Shown here in pieces: positions 46,201 through 58,600 of a stretch of DNA of 64,000 nt (the stretch's first letter is position 1; the number at the start of each line of letters is the position of its first letter). The stretch is from the NCBI RefSeq assembly GCF_021134715.1, contig NC_060027.1, positions 3,100,001-3,164,000 on the forward strand, read 5' to 3'. The notes under the pieces were generated by a model that saw only the letters and a list, made by a program, of their open reading frames with translations, was not told the origin of the DNA and searched no databases. The position numbers and the translations under genes are program-made. The stretch comes from Daphnia pulex. Lineage: Eukaryota; Arthropoda; Branchiopoda; Diplostraca; Daphniidae.

Positions 46201-48177
46201 CAGGATTGACGAGTTGCTCGCGGGATTCACGATTCAAAAAAAAAAGAGAACAACAGTTGAGAGTCTCTCTCTTCTCTTCGTTCTGCTGAGAGACATTCAT
46301 TCTGACAATGTTTCGGAACGGCTGTCGTGTCTGGCAAAGAAAAAAAGCTAGTATACACGCTCCCGGCGAATTATCCCGGGAATCTGGATCGCCAGCGATT
46401 CTTAGCGCGTCTCTCTGAACACAAATGCCTTGCACAATACGAACTCTTAGAAACGAATAGAAAATGACGTAACATTCTCTGAATCTTTCAAGATGAATTT
46501 TTGTATTGACTGAATACAGAGTGATACAATACAGACACAAAAGCCTTAAGTCTAATTTGCTTATAAGTTTTTAGAGAGTCAAAAAATGGTGGGTGTAGCA
46601 GCAGCAGAGGAATTATCGGGAATTATGTAATAAGAGAATCGTTGATCGAACGGACCTATTTTTGAAGTGACATTTAATTGCATTCAAATGTATACCAAAT
46701 GCGAAAAAACAAATGAAATCACTCGGCCGTCTAATCAATATAACAAATATATATAGACCCATTACTACTTGTACATAATATCTAAACAATTAATGATTCA
46801 ATCAGAATGTTTTTAGGAAAGCTTAGAATGTTTGGACAAGAGCAACGAGGCGCAACTCACGGCCGCACCCGTGAATAAATGCAACGTCAAATCAAAGAGG
46901 CGTAATAATATGAACTGTTCAGTAAGTTGTTGTTAAGTCTTCCAGCCAATCATCGTTTTATTAATTGAATGTGATTGATTAAATAGATGCGAGCACCAAT
47001 AAGAGCAGGTTACGGATACAACAAATGGGGATGGAGGAATTTTTTAGTTTTTAAAAAAATGGCAATTTCAAAAGAGGAATTTTCTTGTTGGTTTGTTTTT
47101 CCAATAGTAAGAAAAAAAAGTAAAAACGATCGCTGGATACCGAAAATGTGTACCGATGACAATTCGTTAATTTTTTGATCGGATGAATTAATTTCTTTTT
47201 TTTTGTTTTTTTGTTTGTTGGTTGAGCCGTTTCCACTCCTGTTAGAGACAAGCGGGAGATTCGAACCACACACCACACGGGAATGTACAAGTTTAACATC
47301 GTTCAAAATATAGGACACACACACAAAAAAGTTCTTCTTCTTCTTCTGGTAAATTTTTGCTTGGCTATTCTTCTAGGCAAAAAAGCTTTTTGTAGGAGCA
47401 CCCCCTATGGTAAAGATACTACGTTCAAAGTTTAGCACACTCGATTCTTCTTATTTACTCCTTCCAAATTCGTAAAATTATGACCGAAAGGGCAAGACCG
47501 TTTAACATGTTAAAGTTGACTAGTCACCTCTTCGTGGCGAGCGTGAAACCAGAACATGGTGGGGCTTTTTTTTTTTCAAAAAAATTTCGCGCTAGTTCTC
47601 GTTTAAGTAGAACACGTACACACGTACACACACATCATCGGAGGAGGGGGGGGGGGAACAAAGCAAGATGATGAGGAAGAATAAAAGAAACAAACAAACA
47701 AAGCTAAACCGGATAGAGCCAAAAATAAGAAAATTAAAAATGGGAGTACGTAAACAAACGTACTCGCACACACACATACACTATAGTAGATGATTAAGTA
47801 CACATATTCCTGCCTGTTTTGTTTTGTTTGTCTTATTTTTTTCTTTCCTTTTTTTTTTTTGTTGGATACTTATAGGGATAGGCGACGATTGACACGACAG
47901 GTTCAACGACTAGTCTAGCATGTTACATGGAACGCTTAGTTTTGGTTCACTAGAACAAACATTTTTTCAAAAAACTAAAAAAAAGAAGAAGAAGACGAGG
48001 AAAGTTGGAAAAAAATAATAATAAACAGAAATCTAATTTTAGCATAAAATCGACCTGGATTTTTGTCTGTTGGAGTGTTGTTGTTGTTGTAGGATTTTTC
48101 TGTTGTTATGCAACGGCGTCCCAGTCGGTACATCATTTTCTACAAGTCGTTTCGTTGGGTTTGCCGCTTTTTTTCTT
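43294..48177. other. 4.9-kb intergenic region, no gene recognised
   Basis: Starts with the UBAC2 3'UTR and ends with the skywalker 3'UTR. It is AT-rich with GAA, CTG, CA and homopolymer tracts. A 126-codon frame at 43706-44086 is Ser/Lys/His-biased, has no recognisable domain and probably is not a gene. A perfect vertebrate-style CTCF-like sequence, GGCGCCCTCTGCTG, lies at about 45478-45491. Confidence 0.4.
45206..45227 (+). repeat. (CTG)7 microsatellite
   Basis: Seven tandem CTG units in non-coding sequence. Confidence 0.9.
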
Positions 48178-51100
48178 TTACAAGTTCTGGAAGCCGTAGA
48201 CTTCCAGGACTCTAATCTCGAAATCGGTTGTGGAAGCCAGCGGCGGATTATTGAATGTCAAGCAGCCGTCGGTCTTGCCATAACGAATGTTTTCGTCGAT
48301 CCAGATGGCTTGACCTTTCCTGTTGTTTTAAAAATCAATCAATCGAGTGTCTTGAATAGGAGATAACATTTAAATCCTATACCCTCCGCCAACAGTGATC
48401 ATGTGTCCGTCGGAAGCCATAAAGAGTTCGGCAGCGTGCCGGACGCAGGACGGGCCGTCTGAGGATGAAGTGGCGCTGATGCCAACCCAAGGGTATTTGA
48501 TTTCGTTGGGTACGAGAGTGAAGACAAACGTCTCGCCCGTTCCAAAATAGCCCTGACGGCCGCCATGAGAATCTTTGGAATTTCGTTCCGCCCACCGACT
48601 TGAGCAATAGGCTCCGAATACCTGGATAAAAGTCAAGATTATTCAATACAAAAACACGTTGATTAAACACAAATTGAATTTGATGTTACATCTTCAGTGG
48701 CAGTTTTAACGATGAGGATTGTTGGTTCGTGCTGTTCCACCCGGTTGAAGAACGTCGTCATACTGCAGCCGTGCTCCTCGGTGGTGTACAGCAATTCCGG
48801 CTGGTACATGGTGATCCGCACCGGAAGCCAAGACCATACCGTCAAGAGCTATAATGAAGGTTAGAGGCGGGAAAATCAACAATTTCAAATTAGCCAAATG
48901 TTTCGGTTGAACAAAAAGGCAAACAAGGTGTGCACAGAAACGACGAGGACGATACAAGACATTGTCATAATCAACTCACCGGTTATACATAACGAACTAA
49001 ATGAAACCAAAAGAAAATAAAATTCAAATTGGTTAATAGAATCAAACAATAACAACAAAACGGTTAGAAAAAAAAAATAATTCTCATCCTCGTAGGTGCA
49101 ACAACAAAAATAAAAACTGACTAGCAAAATGTCCAATCAGGCAACTCTGCTTGCGGGTGTTAATAGGCGGAGTGGGGATAAAAATCAAATGAGGATAAAA
49201 AACGATTACAAGAAATCGTGCCACCGACAGTGAATGGGACTCACGCGATCGTAGTCGGCAGCATGGGAACGAACGCCCTGAATCGGGAACAATCCCAAGG
49301 ATCGAGACCTAAGACCAGGTGACCTGGAACCCTATCGAACCCCAAACACACCCCCACAACCGTTTCCAATAAGAGCCAATAAGAAAAAGAGAAGAAGAAG
49401 AATCGCCAACAACCACGTATTAACATTGTGTCTTTTCCGACTAGTCACCAAAAAACCTTTAGTGTTAAAATGGGAAGAAAACGAAAATGAAATGCCAAGG
49501 GGGAATTCACCTCTCGAATAGTCAGCGTGTGTGACATCATTTGGATGTTGACTTGAGACTGGCTGGTGGGCAAGACGTCGCTGGAACGCGACCGAGGCAC
49601 CATGACGTTCTTGTTGTTGGGCATTGAGGCCGAGGCGGCCGCCTTCGATTTGAGATACATCTCCGTTTTGATGAAGAGTCGATCCATTTCGGACGAACTG
49701 AAATTTCGCACTCCGTAGGCCGTTCTCAGTAATTTCTCGGGGCTGCAAGGCAAATTGTGGCAAAAGTCCATCAACGTCGCCTCCACGATCGACTCTTTGT
49801 TCAACGCTGGCCCTGTGGAAAAAACCCCAAAATGTGCGTCATTGAGCCAACACTTCAAAAAATAATTGAAATGAAATAAACTTTTACGATCGTTGGGCGA
49901 AAGAGAGGTGAGATGCCGATGAAAAAGAATGAGAATGGCCATCCAAACACGGTACATGACTTTCCGGCCCTCGAACATGAAACAATCCATCACGCGGACC
50001 TATATTGCGTCAAATACGACATCAATTAAAAAGTTATTCATCAATAAACAAACGAAAATAATCGAATGATACCAAATGTTGGAATGGTAGCTCTTTCAGG
50101 ATGCAATTCAGCCATTGCTGATGGATGGACTCGAGAATATTGTTCTCTCCCGCCTGTTTAGCGAGGTACGAAACGGCCGATTTCTAAAAAAGACACAAAA
50201 CAAACATTAACATGTCCCATTTTAATGATTTGTGATGATGTTACAGCGTGACGTCGACACAAAATCATCGACGTTCTCCAGATAGTTTCAAAATGCAATT
50301 TAGTCTGCGTAATGAATTTCGTTTTCTTAGACGAGACCATCTGCGAGACGCAGGCGTAGCAGTCCTCCTCTGAAAGACAATTGCCAAAGAAATAACCAAG
50401 AAAAGTAAATATCCGAAACAGGATTTTCAAAAACTAATGAATTAATTAATTAGAGAAGTGTCGATAATTAAGAAAAAAGATACCGCTCATGTAATGGAGC
50501 AGGAGACAAGTGATGGGGTATAAACTGGGAGCGTACGTGATATCGGGGCACGAATAGGATATGATGTTGACGACACGCCGGGCCACCTGAATGCCCGTTT
50601 CGTTTAGATAGTACGACATCTGAAACGACGGCTCCACAAAAGTCGGCAGCGGCCCAGTCTTTGCCACCAAATCTGTCAGGGGCGGGTGAGAATAAAAACA
50701 AATAGAAGAGCGGTTAGATTATATTCTCCCGTAGATAAATCTATTCGCTATCTGCTATTAAACTAATCCGCATACCGTGAGTGCCGTAAATCTGTTTGAC
50801 AGTGTCCCAGTATAAAGAATCCATCGTCGCCTTATCTTTGACGTGGATACTGCAAATGATCTGAAATGAATAAATTATATTAATAATTGGAGGGTTGAAT
50901 GAGATTGCGGTTGTTCAAAAGGATATACCTGCCAGAGACGAGAGCGGACGCAATCGAACGGCAGCCACTGGTGAAAGCGGATGCAGTTTTTGAGTTCGCG
51001 GACTTTTCCCGTTTGAACGATGCGCTCCACCTCGTCGGCCGTCTTGTTATGCAGGTGCGATCGTCTTCTGACTCCCATAAACGATCCCCGGTTGGACTTG

Positions 51101-51324
51101 CGTCCCAGGGAACTTCTTCCGGGTGAATCCAGGACGGCCGTGCCCGTGATCCGTCCCAACTGGTCCACGTCGACGTACGGCTGGAAAGGGCAACGCCGAG
51201 GTGATGACGGCGAGCTGACGGAATGATTGTCCTTTCCTTCCTCGACATCGTTTTCGGCAGGTGGCTCGATCAGATTGGATTCACCTGGTCCCGGTCCCGA
51301 ATAGCTGACCACTTCGCCCGTCAT
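48178..51324 (-). CDS. sky: TBC1D24/skywalker: TBC and TLDc domain protein
   Basis: Regulates synaptic vesicle and endosomal traffic as a TBC-domain protein acting on Rab35 (known in flies). The start ATG at 51324 gives MTGEVVSYSGPGPGESNL, following an acceptor at 51401. Coding exons 51324-50929, 50860-50776, 50672-50484, 50369-50245, 50183-50073, 49999-49888 and 49812-49511 keep phase and encode a low-complexity N-terminus and the TBC domain (ERIVQTGKVRELKNCIR, VRSRLWQ, LYWDTVKQIYG, DITYAPSLYPITCLLLHY, CFMFEGRKVMYRVWMAILILF). Exons from about 49330 to 48178 encode the TLDc domain (LLTVWSWLPVRITMYQPELLY, EPTILIVKT, AYCSSRWAERN, GYFGTGETFVFTL, ELFMASDGHMITVGGG, TFNNPPLASTTDFEIRVLEVYGF). The junction between 49511 and about 49330 is unclear: the simple splice does not keep the LFPIQGVRS frame, so an alternative exon end is likely. 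Identity is secure. Confidence 0.92.
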
Positions 51325-52413
51325 TGTGTATTTTCGACGAGGACAGAGCGGGAAATAAGATCCGTCGACGGCGAGTCTGTGCACACGAGGAAATGTGTCG
51401 TCTAGAATGGAAATTTCAACACGGTATTTAATTGATATGGATGCACATTCAACTCAAACACGTGACCCCGACGTGACACGCATCACGCAAACTTATGATC
51501 CAAGAGTCAAACGCACAACCATGAATTACTACACCGAGCGGAGTCTGCTGAGCTAGACAGCTGGATTTCGTCTGATAACCCCACCGAAACACGCTTGCAG
51601 CTTTTCACAGTAATCACTGGAAACCGGTTTTAATACAGACGCAATTTCTCCTGAATCACAAAAAAATTTGAAAACCGGCAAATTTTTTTCTGGAAAATCT
51701 TATCCCTTCACCGTGACAAAAAAATGTTGGGCGGGTTTTAAGAAAATGAAACCTGCACGCAAGAACGAATTGAAACTCTTGCTCAAACGTCACGTTTTTT
51801 TCTGGCGTACGTGCAGAAGCTATATAGAGATATCGTTGGCGGTGTAAAGAATACTTCAAAACATTAACTGACCTGATTGTTACCAAGTTAACGACTAATA
51901 GCACGTGGAAGACTGTACAAAGACCCCTTGGGGATGCTTATCACCAAACCCACAATGTTTGCCAACACAGATATACGTCAAATGGTGCAGAGGAAAGTGC
52001 AGTGGCTCTCCTCTCTGGGCCAGAATTAAACCACTGAATCCAATTGGTTGTTATTTACCTTATCTCGCACTAAAGAATCTGTAGATAGATTCAAAACTTT
52101 AAAACCTCCTATATCCCAACGTAGTTCAAACAAAGCCCAAGCCATAAACACAACTGAGACCGAGAGATTAAAATTGGCAAAAGAATTTGCTTGCACAATG
52201 GGCTAAGCAACTGCACTTGCATCACCTATATAAAGTGAAAGGGCCCCCGTAAAGCCTGCCCACCAGAGGCTGAGTTTCTAGAGCCTTGCTTAAAGCTGTA
52301 CTTGAAGGTCAAGTGAAAATGTGTTAATGGCATTTTTAAGGCTTGCTCGAAACCAAATAGTTTTGTTACGTTCAATCAAAGCAGCCAGCATCACTGGAGA
52401 ACGAAAGACTCAC
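51325..52413 (-). other. 5'UTR part and first intron of skywalker
   Basis: The acceptor CATTCTAG|ACGACAC at 51401 is preceded upstream by a strong donor TACGAAG|GTGAGT whose exon ends at 52414. This supports a non-coding first exon and a roughly 1-kb first intron. No other gene seen here. Confidence 0.5.
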
Positions 52414-52600
52414 CTTCGTAAAAGATGTTGTGAGCTGGAACAATTTGAGAACGAGAAACACAGCTGTTGAGATTCCGATAGCTAAAGATGAAATGACCAC
52501 TTGACAGAAACCCAAAAAGCCAGAGCAAAAATTGTGTGGGTGCGCGAGAGATTTGGCAATGATCAGCGATTATTAGCAACCAGCTCTCCTTTAAGAGTGG
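52414..52600 (-). promoter_or_regulatory. Probable non-coding first exon and promoter of skywalker
   Basis: The donor consensus GAAG|GTGAGT on the minus strand at 52414 marks the exon's 3' end. Its 5' end is not defined. A TATATAAAG box on the opposite strand at 52227-52235 is isolated and unassigned. Confidence 0.4.
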
Positions 52601-55600
52601 GCGACAGCAGCAGGGATCAACCAGGAGAATAGTGCCAACAAGACTTGGATAAAAATACGACCGACTTCAAAGGCGGAAAAGCTGGCGCTGGGCAGGTTGT
52701 ATATCTATCGTGAATAACTTTGCACTGGCCTAGGAGAATGAAAGCCAAATGTTATGAGCTTTTCTCTAAGAGCTGCCAAGGATAAGACTGTCCCTCTCAC
52801 CATTTAGAAACGTAAAAATTGACAGTTGCGTCGTCTGCTCGTGACGTAAACAATTCACGGTATCACGCGCCCTCATCGATTTCGGTTGGAACCGATATCG
52901 AGTCACGTTACTATAGCTACTCTCACAAACTCTCTATATTCTCAACGGTATCTTATTATTGATAAAATGTTGGTCTAATTTAATTGAGTTTGTTCAGGCA
53001 AATTGAATAAGAACTACAACTGCAACGTTAATTGTATACGTCTGATCCAACGAATAGGAATGTGCCCATGAAATTCTCGTATGCAAATTTCTTTTTTGTT
53101 TAAAGAAACCGGTTTTTTTCACTGTCTGTTAAACTTGTTTAAACGACAAGTCGACGAGGCCAGTCGAAATTATTTATCGTGAAAAGAAGAGACGAAGTTA
53201 ATTCAATGTGAAAATAATAACGTCAAGGGCAGCCTAATTTTATTCAATAAATTTGTTAACATCATTATCACTATTTTCTATTGTAAAAAAAAAATTATTT
53301 TCAATTTACTCTGTAGATAAAAAGACAATGCCTCGGGTGATTTAAAAATTTTATTTCATTTTTCGAGCTTCCAGGGAATAAAATAAGGCAACTTGCCAAT
53401 TGATCTGAGATTGGTTATTATCCGACAATGGTCTTTTTTTTTCTCCTTTTTTGTTTAGCACGTACGCACCTTCGGATTACCTTGCATTAAATGACAAGCA
53501 GAAAACTATACACATTCTGTAAATAAAAACCTGCAGCACGCCATAGTATGTTTATTGTTTTAAAAATATTAAAATTGGGTAATCATTATATTGTTGCAGA
53601 CCGTAGGTTTTAATACCTTCCGGCTATAATAGGTTGCAATAAAAGAGCGCAAAAATCTATATATAATTTTCAATTGTGTAATCACCACATGATAATAATT
53701 CAACCCCATTTGAAAACCTTTTCCAATTTTAGATCGCTCTTTTCTGTGCTTCACCTTTCAGGGCTCCAAACGGGGACGTATGGAAATCGCGCTACTTATG
53801 CCAATGTTTTCCGTAATGAGTCTATGCTCCAAATTTGCGCTCTAATTGAACTCCGTCTATTAATACTGGCCCATTTAAAAGCGCTCGCCAGCAACTAACG
53901 TCAGCGTCTTTTCTTTTCTATGACGTCCGTACGTGATAATATAATCCCTGCAACTCTTTAAAAACTCACGACAGCATTATAGTCGGGAAACACAGTGGCA
54001 AGGCTGAAACTTCTATCTCCAGGGACACCACTCACGCCCGCTTCACGCCATTTTTGGGATATGGGAGCTGACAACAAAATATACTTTAAAATAGTTTCAT
54101 TATTTCGCATTATTTCTGTAAGAATAAAAGTATGACCATTCCTGGGAATTTCATTACGTAATAGAATTCATTACTTGGCTCGACTAAAAAATTTCTTTTA
54201 AGTAATCTTTTGATCCTGTAACTTCTAGTTGACATCGCAGCTTTCAATTCTTTGTCGTGATGAAAGGGCTAACAAGTATTTTGCGCAATGAAATATTCAG
54301 AGATCTGCTGACGTCCGTTCTTAAGTAGTAACTCAAGTATTCGAAGACGTCAAACCACCTTAATACAGGTATTATATTATTGATAAAAAGCGGCTCAATC
54401 CAACGTGACAGCAACTGTATCATAAAGCTTATTGTGAATGTTTCACTCTGTATCTAATATTTTATGATGCCTTCATCTCCTGCAAACACAATGTTGCAAA
54501 CAGATAAGTTTGTATATTGAATTGTGCACGTGCTGTGCGTACCGTAGGGTATCTGATCTAATTCATATCTCTATTCAATCTCCTGCTACATTTCTCAAGG
54601 CAACATTTTTTTAATAAAAAGAATCGAACAGATGAATAACCCGAGCGAAGGTCGTATGCCAAATACAATTCCCTTTTATAGAAATGGGCCCTAAATGGAT
54701 ATGAAATTCGGGAAGATGTCATATGTGGCTAATAGCATTTTTTTATAGTGTTCTTCATAAGGTTTTTGAGGAGCAATCAGCCTTTATCCGAATAAAAGAT
54801 TTTAATAATTATGAGCAGCTTTTTATTTTTTGATAGCTCGGAACTACCTGAACTACGCAAGAAATAATTGCGCTAGCGTCAAATGGTCATAATTAACTAA
54901 GCGGATGAGTGATATCTCCCTTTTAAAAATAAGCTGAGGTGGAAATAGTCAGCTGGGAAAATTCGAACATCATGCAGGACGTAAATAATAAAGATTCTGT
55001 GCACACCGTTCATAAACATAGCTGAGAAAAGTTATTTTTATCATGTGCTTATTTGGGTTCTCCCCACCCTCTCCCACGGTCGTGGATGGCAGGAGAAGAA
55101 TGGGAATTATTTTAAGAAATTAGCATTTCCCTTGACTGATATGGCGATGATAAGCTGGAGCAGGGTATAAAATACCATTCATGTCAGTCTCGTAGTATCG
55201 CTTTGGCCTAGCCCTTTAATGCCATAAAATGACAACTTCTCAATGTGCGCTAAATTAGATTTAATTTTAAATGTCTACATTTTGATGTAGATGTCTTAAT
55301 GCACACTTTTCTTGCTTTTGTTGACGGTGGGAAAATGTTGTTCAAGATATTACGCACTTGTATAATATGCTGGCATCTTTAGAATGCAATCTGCTGCATT
55401 GACACTTATTCACGAACGTGATTTGTTTTTTAACCGCACCGGTAGTCGTTGCTGATTTCAGCGGTCTGCTCGGCGGTCTTCGCTAGTTTTGCGTGAGTAC
55501 GATATCAGTTTCAGCGCTTGTTTTAATTTACAGGATAGTATCGCTTAAATCCAGGTAGTTGTTGACTTATTTATTGGCTTTTTAGGTTTTGCCAAAAAAT

Positions 55601-58600
55601 TGCATCAATAAATTTCACAAGCCTTATCCACACGGAAATAAGTTATAAAGCAGAGTACAATTTCAAATTGGTCACTCTCTTTTTCGTCGATGGGTGGGCC
55701 GCATATATTCCACCCGGAATTGAAGGTCCTTCCCGGCGTCTATTTGCCTTGGATGCAGAATATCACACAGTCCGATAAATCGATTTTAATTTGAAACTAC
55801 GTATAAGCCCGAAATGGGAAGGTAGTCAATAATTATCTACCTTCTGAATTCGCGCAAGCTGAGGAGAGCTTCTCGTAGGAGGGTCGAAAGGAAAGATTTC
55901 AAGGCTGGATAGGTATGCATAGAGCGGAATTATTGTCAACTGCCGGCGTCGCCCCTTATCTGGACTGTTACAACCTTCGCCAACTCTTTTTGGAAAAGTG
56001 ATTCGTAGCAAAAAAACAGTTGGCGATGATCGACTGGGAATTTTTCTAACAATAGCCAACCTATACATATCAAAGTGTATATCGTCTTACCAAAGATTTA
56101 GACCCTGGCTAAATTCAGACAGCGATTTATTATTATTAACAATGTTGCTTTTATATTCATATACCTATTGTTTGTATTTCGATTTGTAGCCTATCTTGGC
56201 TTTAAATAGATTTCCAGTTCATCGCTCGTATAGGATTGCGTGCCGCAACTTTTAAGCAATGATTATATTCCCTGGGATATATTTATCTGTTATGCGAGAT
56301 AACTTACAAAATACGAATGAGGGATTTTTAGACAATTATTCCGCTTGCGCATCTTCGTATTCTGGCCACAGAGTTTCCTCCTGCGCATCCTGAATACTAA
56401 ATTTTATCATTTTTCACATACTATAGCGCTAAAATTGGAACGAACGCATTAGAAGATGAGAAATCAGACATACAAGAATGTCAGAAAACTCAATTGATGT
56501 AAGTTACAGTATAGCAAGTTTAAAACGCTTAAACGTAACTGCAGAAAAAACTATTACTTCCTCTGTAACTCGATTTAATTGACAATCGCCGGGCTATAAA
56601 ACACATTGTTTTATACCACCCAGAACAATGGCTACAATTTATCACTGTAAATGAACCCAATAATACCCGTCATGAAAGAAGATATAAGATTACTTGAAAA
56701 ATAAAAGAACGTCCGTTAGTTTTAATCGGTTATAGCATTATTCTCTCTAGTTGCAACACAATGGCTTTAATAAAATGGGCAATAAAAATCCCCCTTTGAG
56801 CGGATCTGACGTTGACAAATGGCAGTTTCAACAGGTCCGTTGGCCGAACAAGAGAAAGCTTTTCTTCGTTCTTTTGGGAAGAGTCAAATAAGTTGTCTAC
56901 TGTCTGCGGACGGCAGCCAAAGTTACCGAATGTGTTTTGGTAAAAACTGGCTAAATTCCCCAATCCCCAGCATGCAGTGCTCAAGCGTGCGTCTTTTTTC
57001 TTTAATAATGTCTTGTATTGTTGTTTTTTTTTGCAACGAATAAGATTGCGACCAATATATTCATTTCCCACAAAATAAATACCGGTACTAATTAGATCTG
57101 GTCTCATTAGTTATTGAGGAAAGTCAGAAAACAAATTAAAAGCAACGTCTTGCATCTACTCTAGGGAAGGGAATCTAACTAGCAATTGGGGGAATCCCCC
57201 CCCCCCTCAATACGCCATCTAGCGAATTATAAAACAAATATGAAATGCTGCCATCTAGCCATTAAAAAAAAAACTATTGGGGAAAATTGGAAGGCTGTGC
57301 AGAGTTGCAACTGCCAAGTAGTAATTGTTTAATTGATTAAGCAATAGGCGCCAACGTCTTCCATTAATTTATAGGTCGTTGGCTGATCGTTACAAAACAA
57401 AAAATCTTCAATTTGCAATGAAAATGTGAGAACGGTATTGCTAATCTGAAACCTGGCAATGTTGCACAACGCGACAGACCGAAAAGAAAATGAGTCAGTC
57501 GATGAATCGTTTATGCAAATGCGAGTTGGAAACATGGTGCATGGTGGAAGATTAGAAGAACAATGAGAAGAACTCAGAGGTATGTGAAACTATAAATATT
57601 AAACCGCAAGAATGTAAGACTGTAAATTTAGGAATGCTGAAACATACTGTAGTTAGATTAAATGTGCATATAAGCTTCTGTAGTAACCCTTTGATGTAAT
57701 TTTCAATTGTACGCTTGCACGTGTTACTTGAAGATCGTTGTTAAAGGTATTCGTGAATGGAATTGTAAAATCATATTCGTATCCATCACGAGTTGTAAAA
57801 ATTGATCAGGTCCCAAGGAATATGGTGTTTCAGTCTGATGTAGTTGGATGATAGAATATGTTGCTGTTAATCTATAAAGATTGTACGTACAACAAAATGC
57901 TCATTGTGAAATGCTTGAATATTTCATCTCATCGCATAGATGAAAACTTTTTCCCAAGCAAAATGATCACGTACCTAGTTCCTTGTCATAGAAGTATGAT
58001 GTCGATATTTAGTCCTTTGATTTCATGTTTCAAAGGTTATACCATCCACAAAGTATACCATCTGTCTAAAATGCCCCTTCGTGTAGTGATAGAATTGAGG
58101 ACAAACAGTCATCGCTAGTTGAAGCAAGTTTCCCATACCAGAGAAGTGTGTTTGTTAGGCAAAGTGAAAATACGAAGATTTAAAAAAAAATATCTCATTG
58201 TGTTTGTCAGGAATAGTGGAATAACTGTCATTTCCTTTTTTGGATGTGGCTGTAAGATGTTTGATAATATCGTATGTATACGGCAACTTTTGTAGCTTAG
58301 TTGATGATATAGTCTACAGTATTTAATTGCCACGCTGGAGTCTCATGTCCTTATAAGAGAGATATTTGGGAAATGTTCAAAAGGCAATCCCTTACATCAA
58401 ATTATGTTAATGCTGTAGAAAAACATAATTTGAATCTCACTCAATCATCCCTTAATGTTCCTTTGTTGTTTTCTTAGTGTGGTTTAGGGTTTTCATCATC
58501 ATCTTTTTAGTGGCTGCTTCATTAGTTGGTATTTTTTAAAATGTATCTTGCTCATGTCATGTTGTTTTAGTTTCGATCTTGTTTAAAATATATTTGTTTG

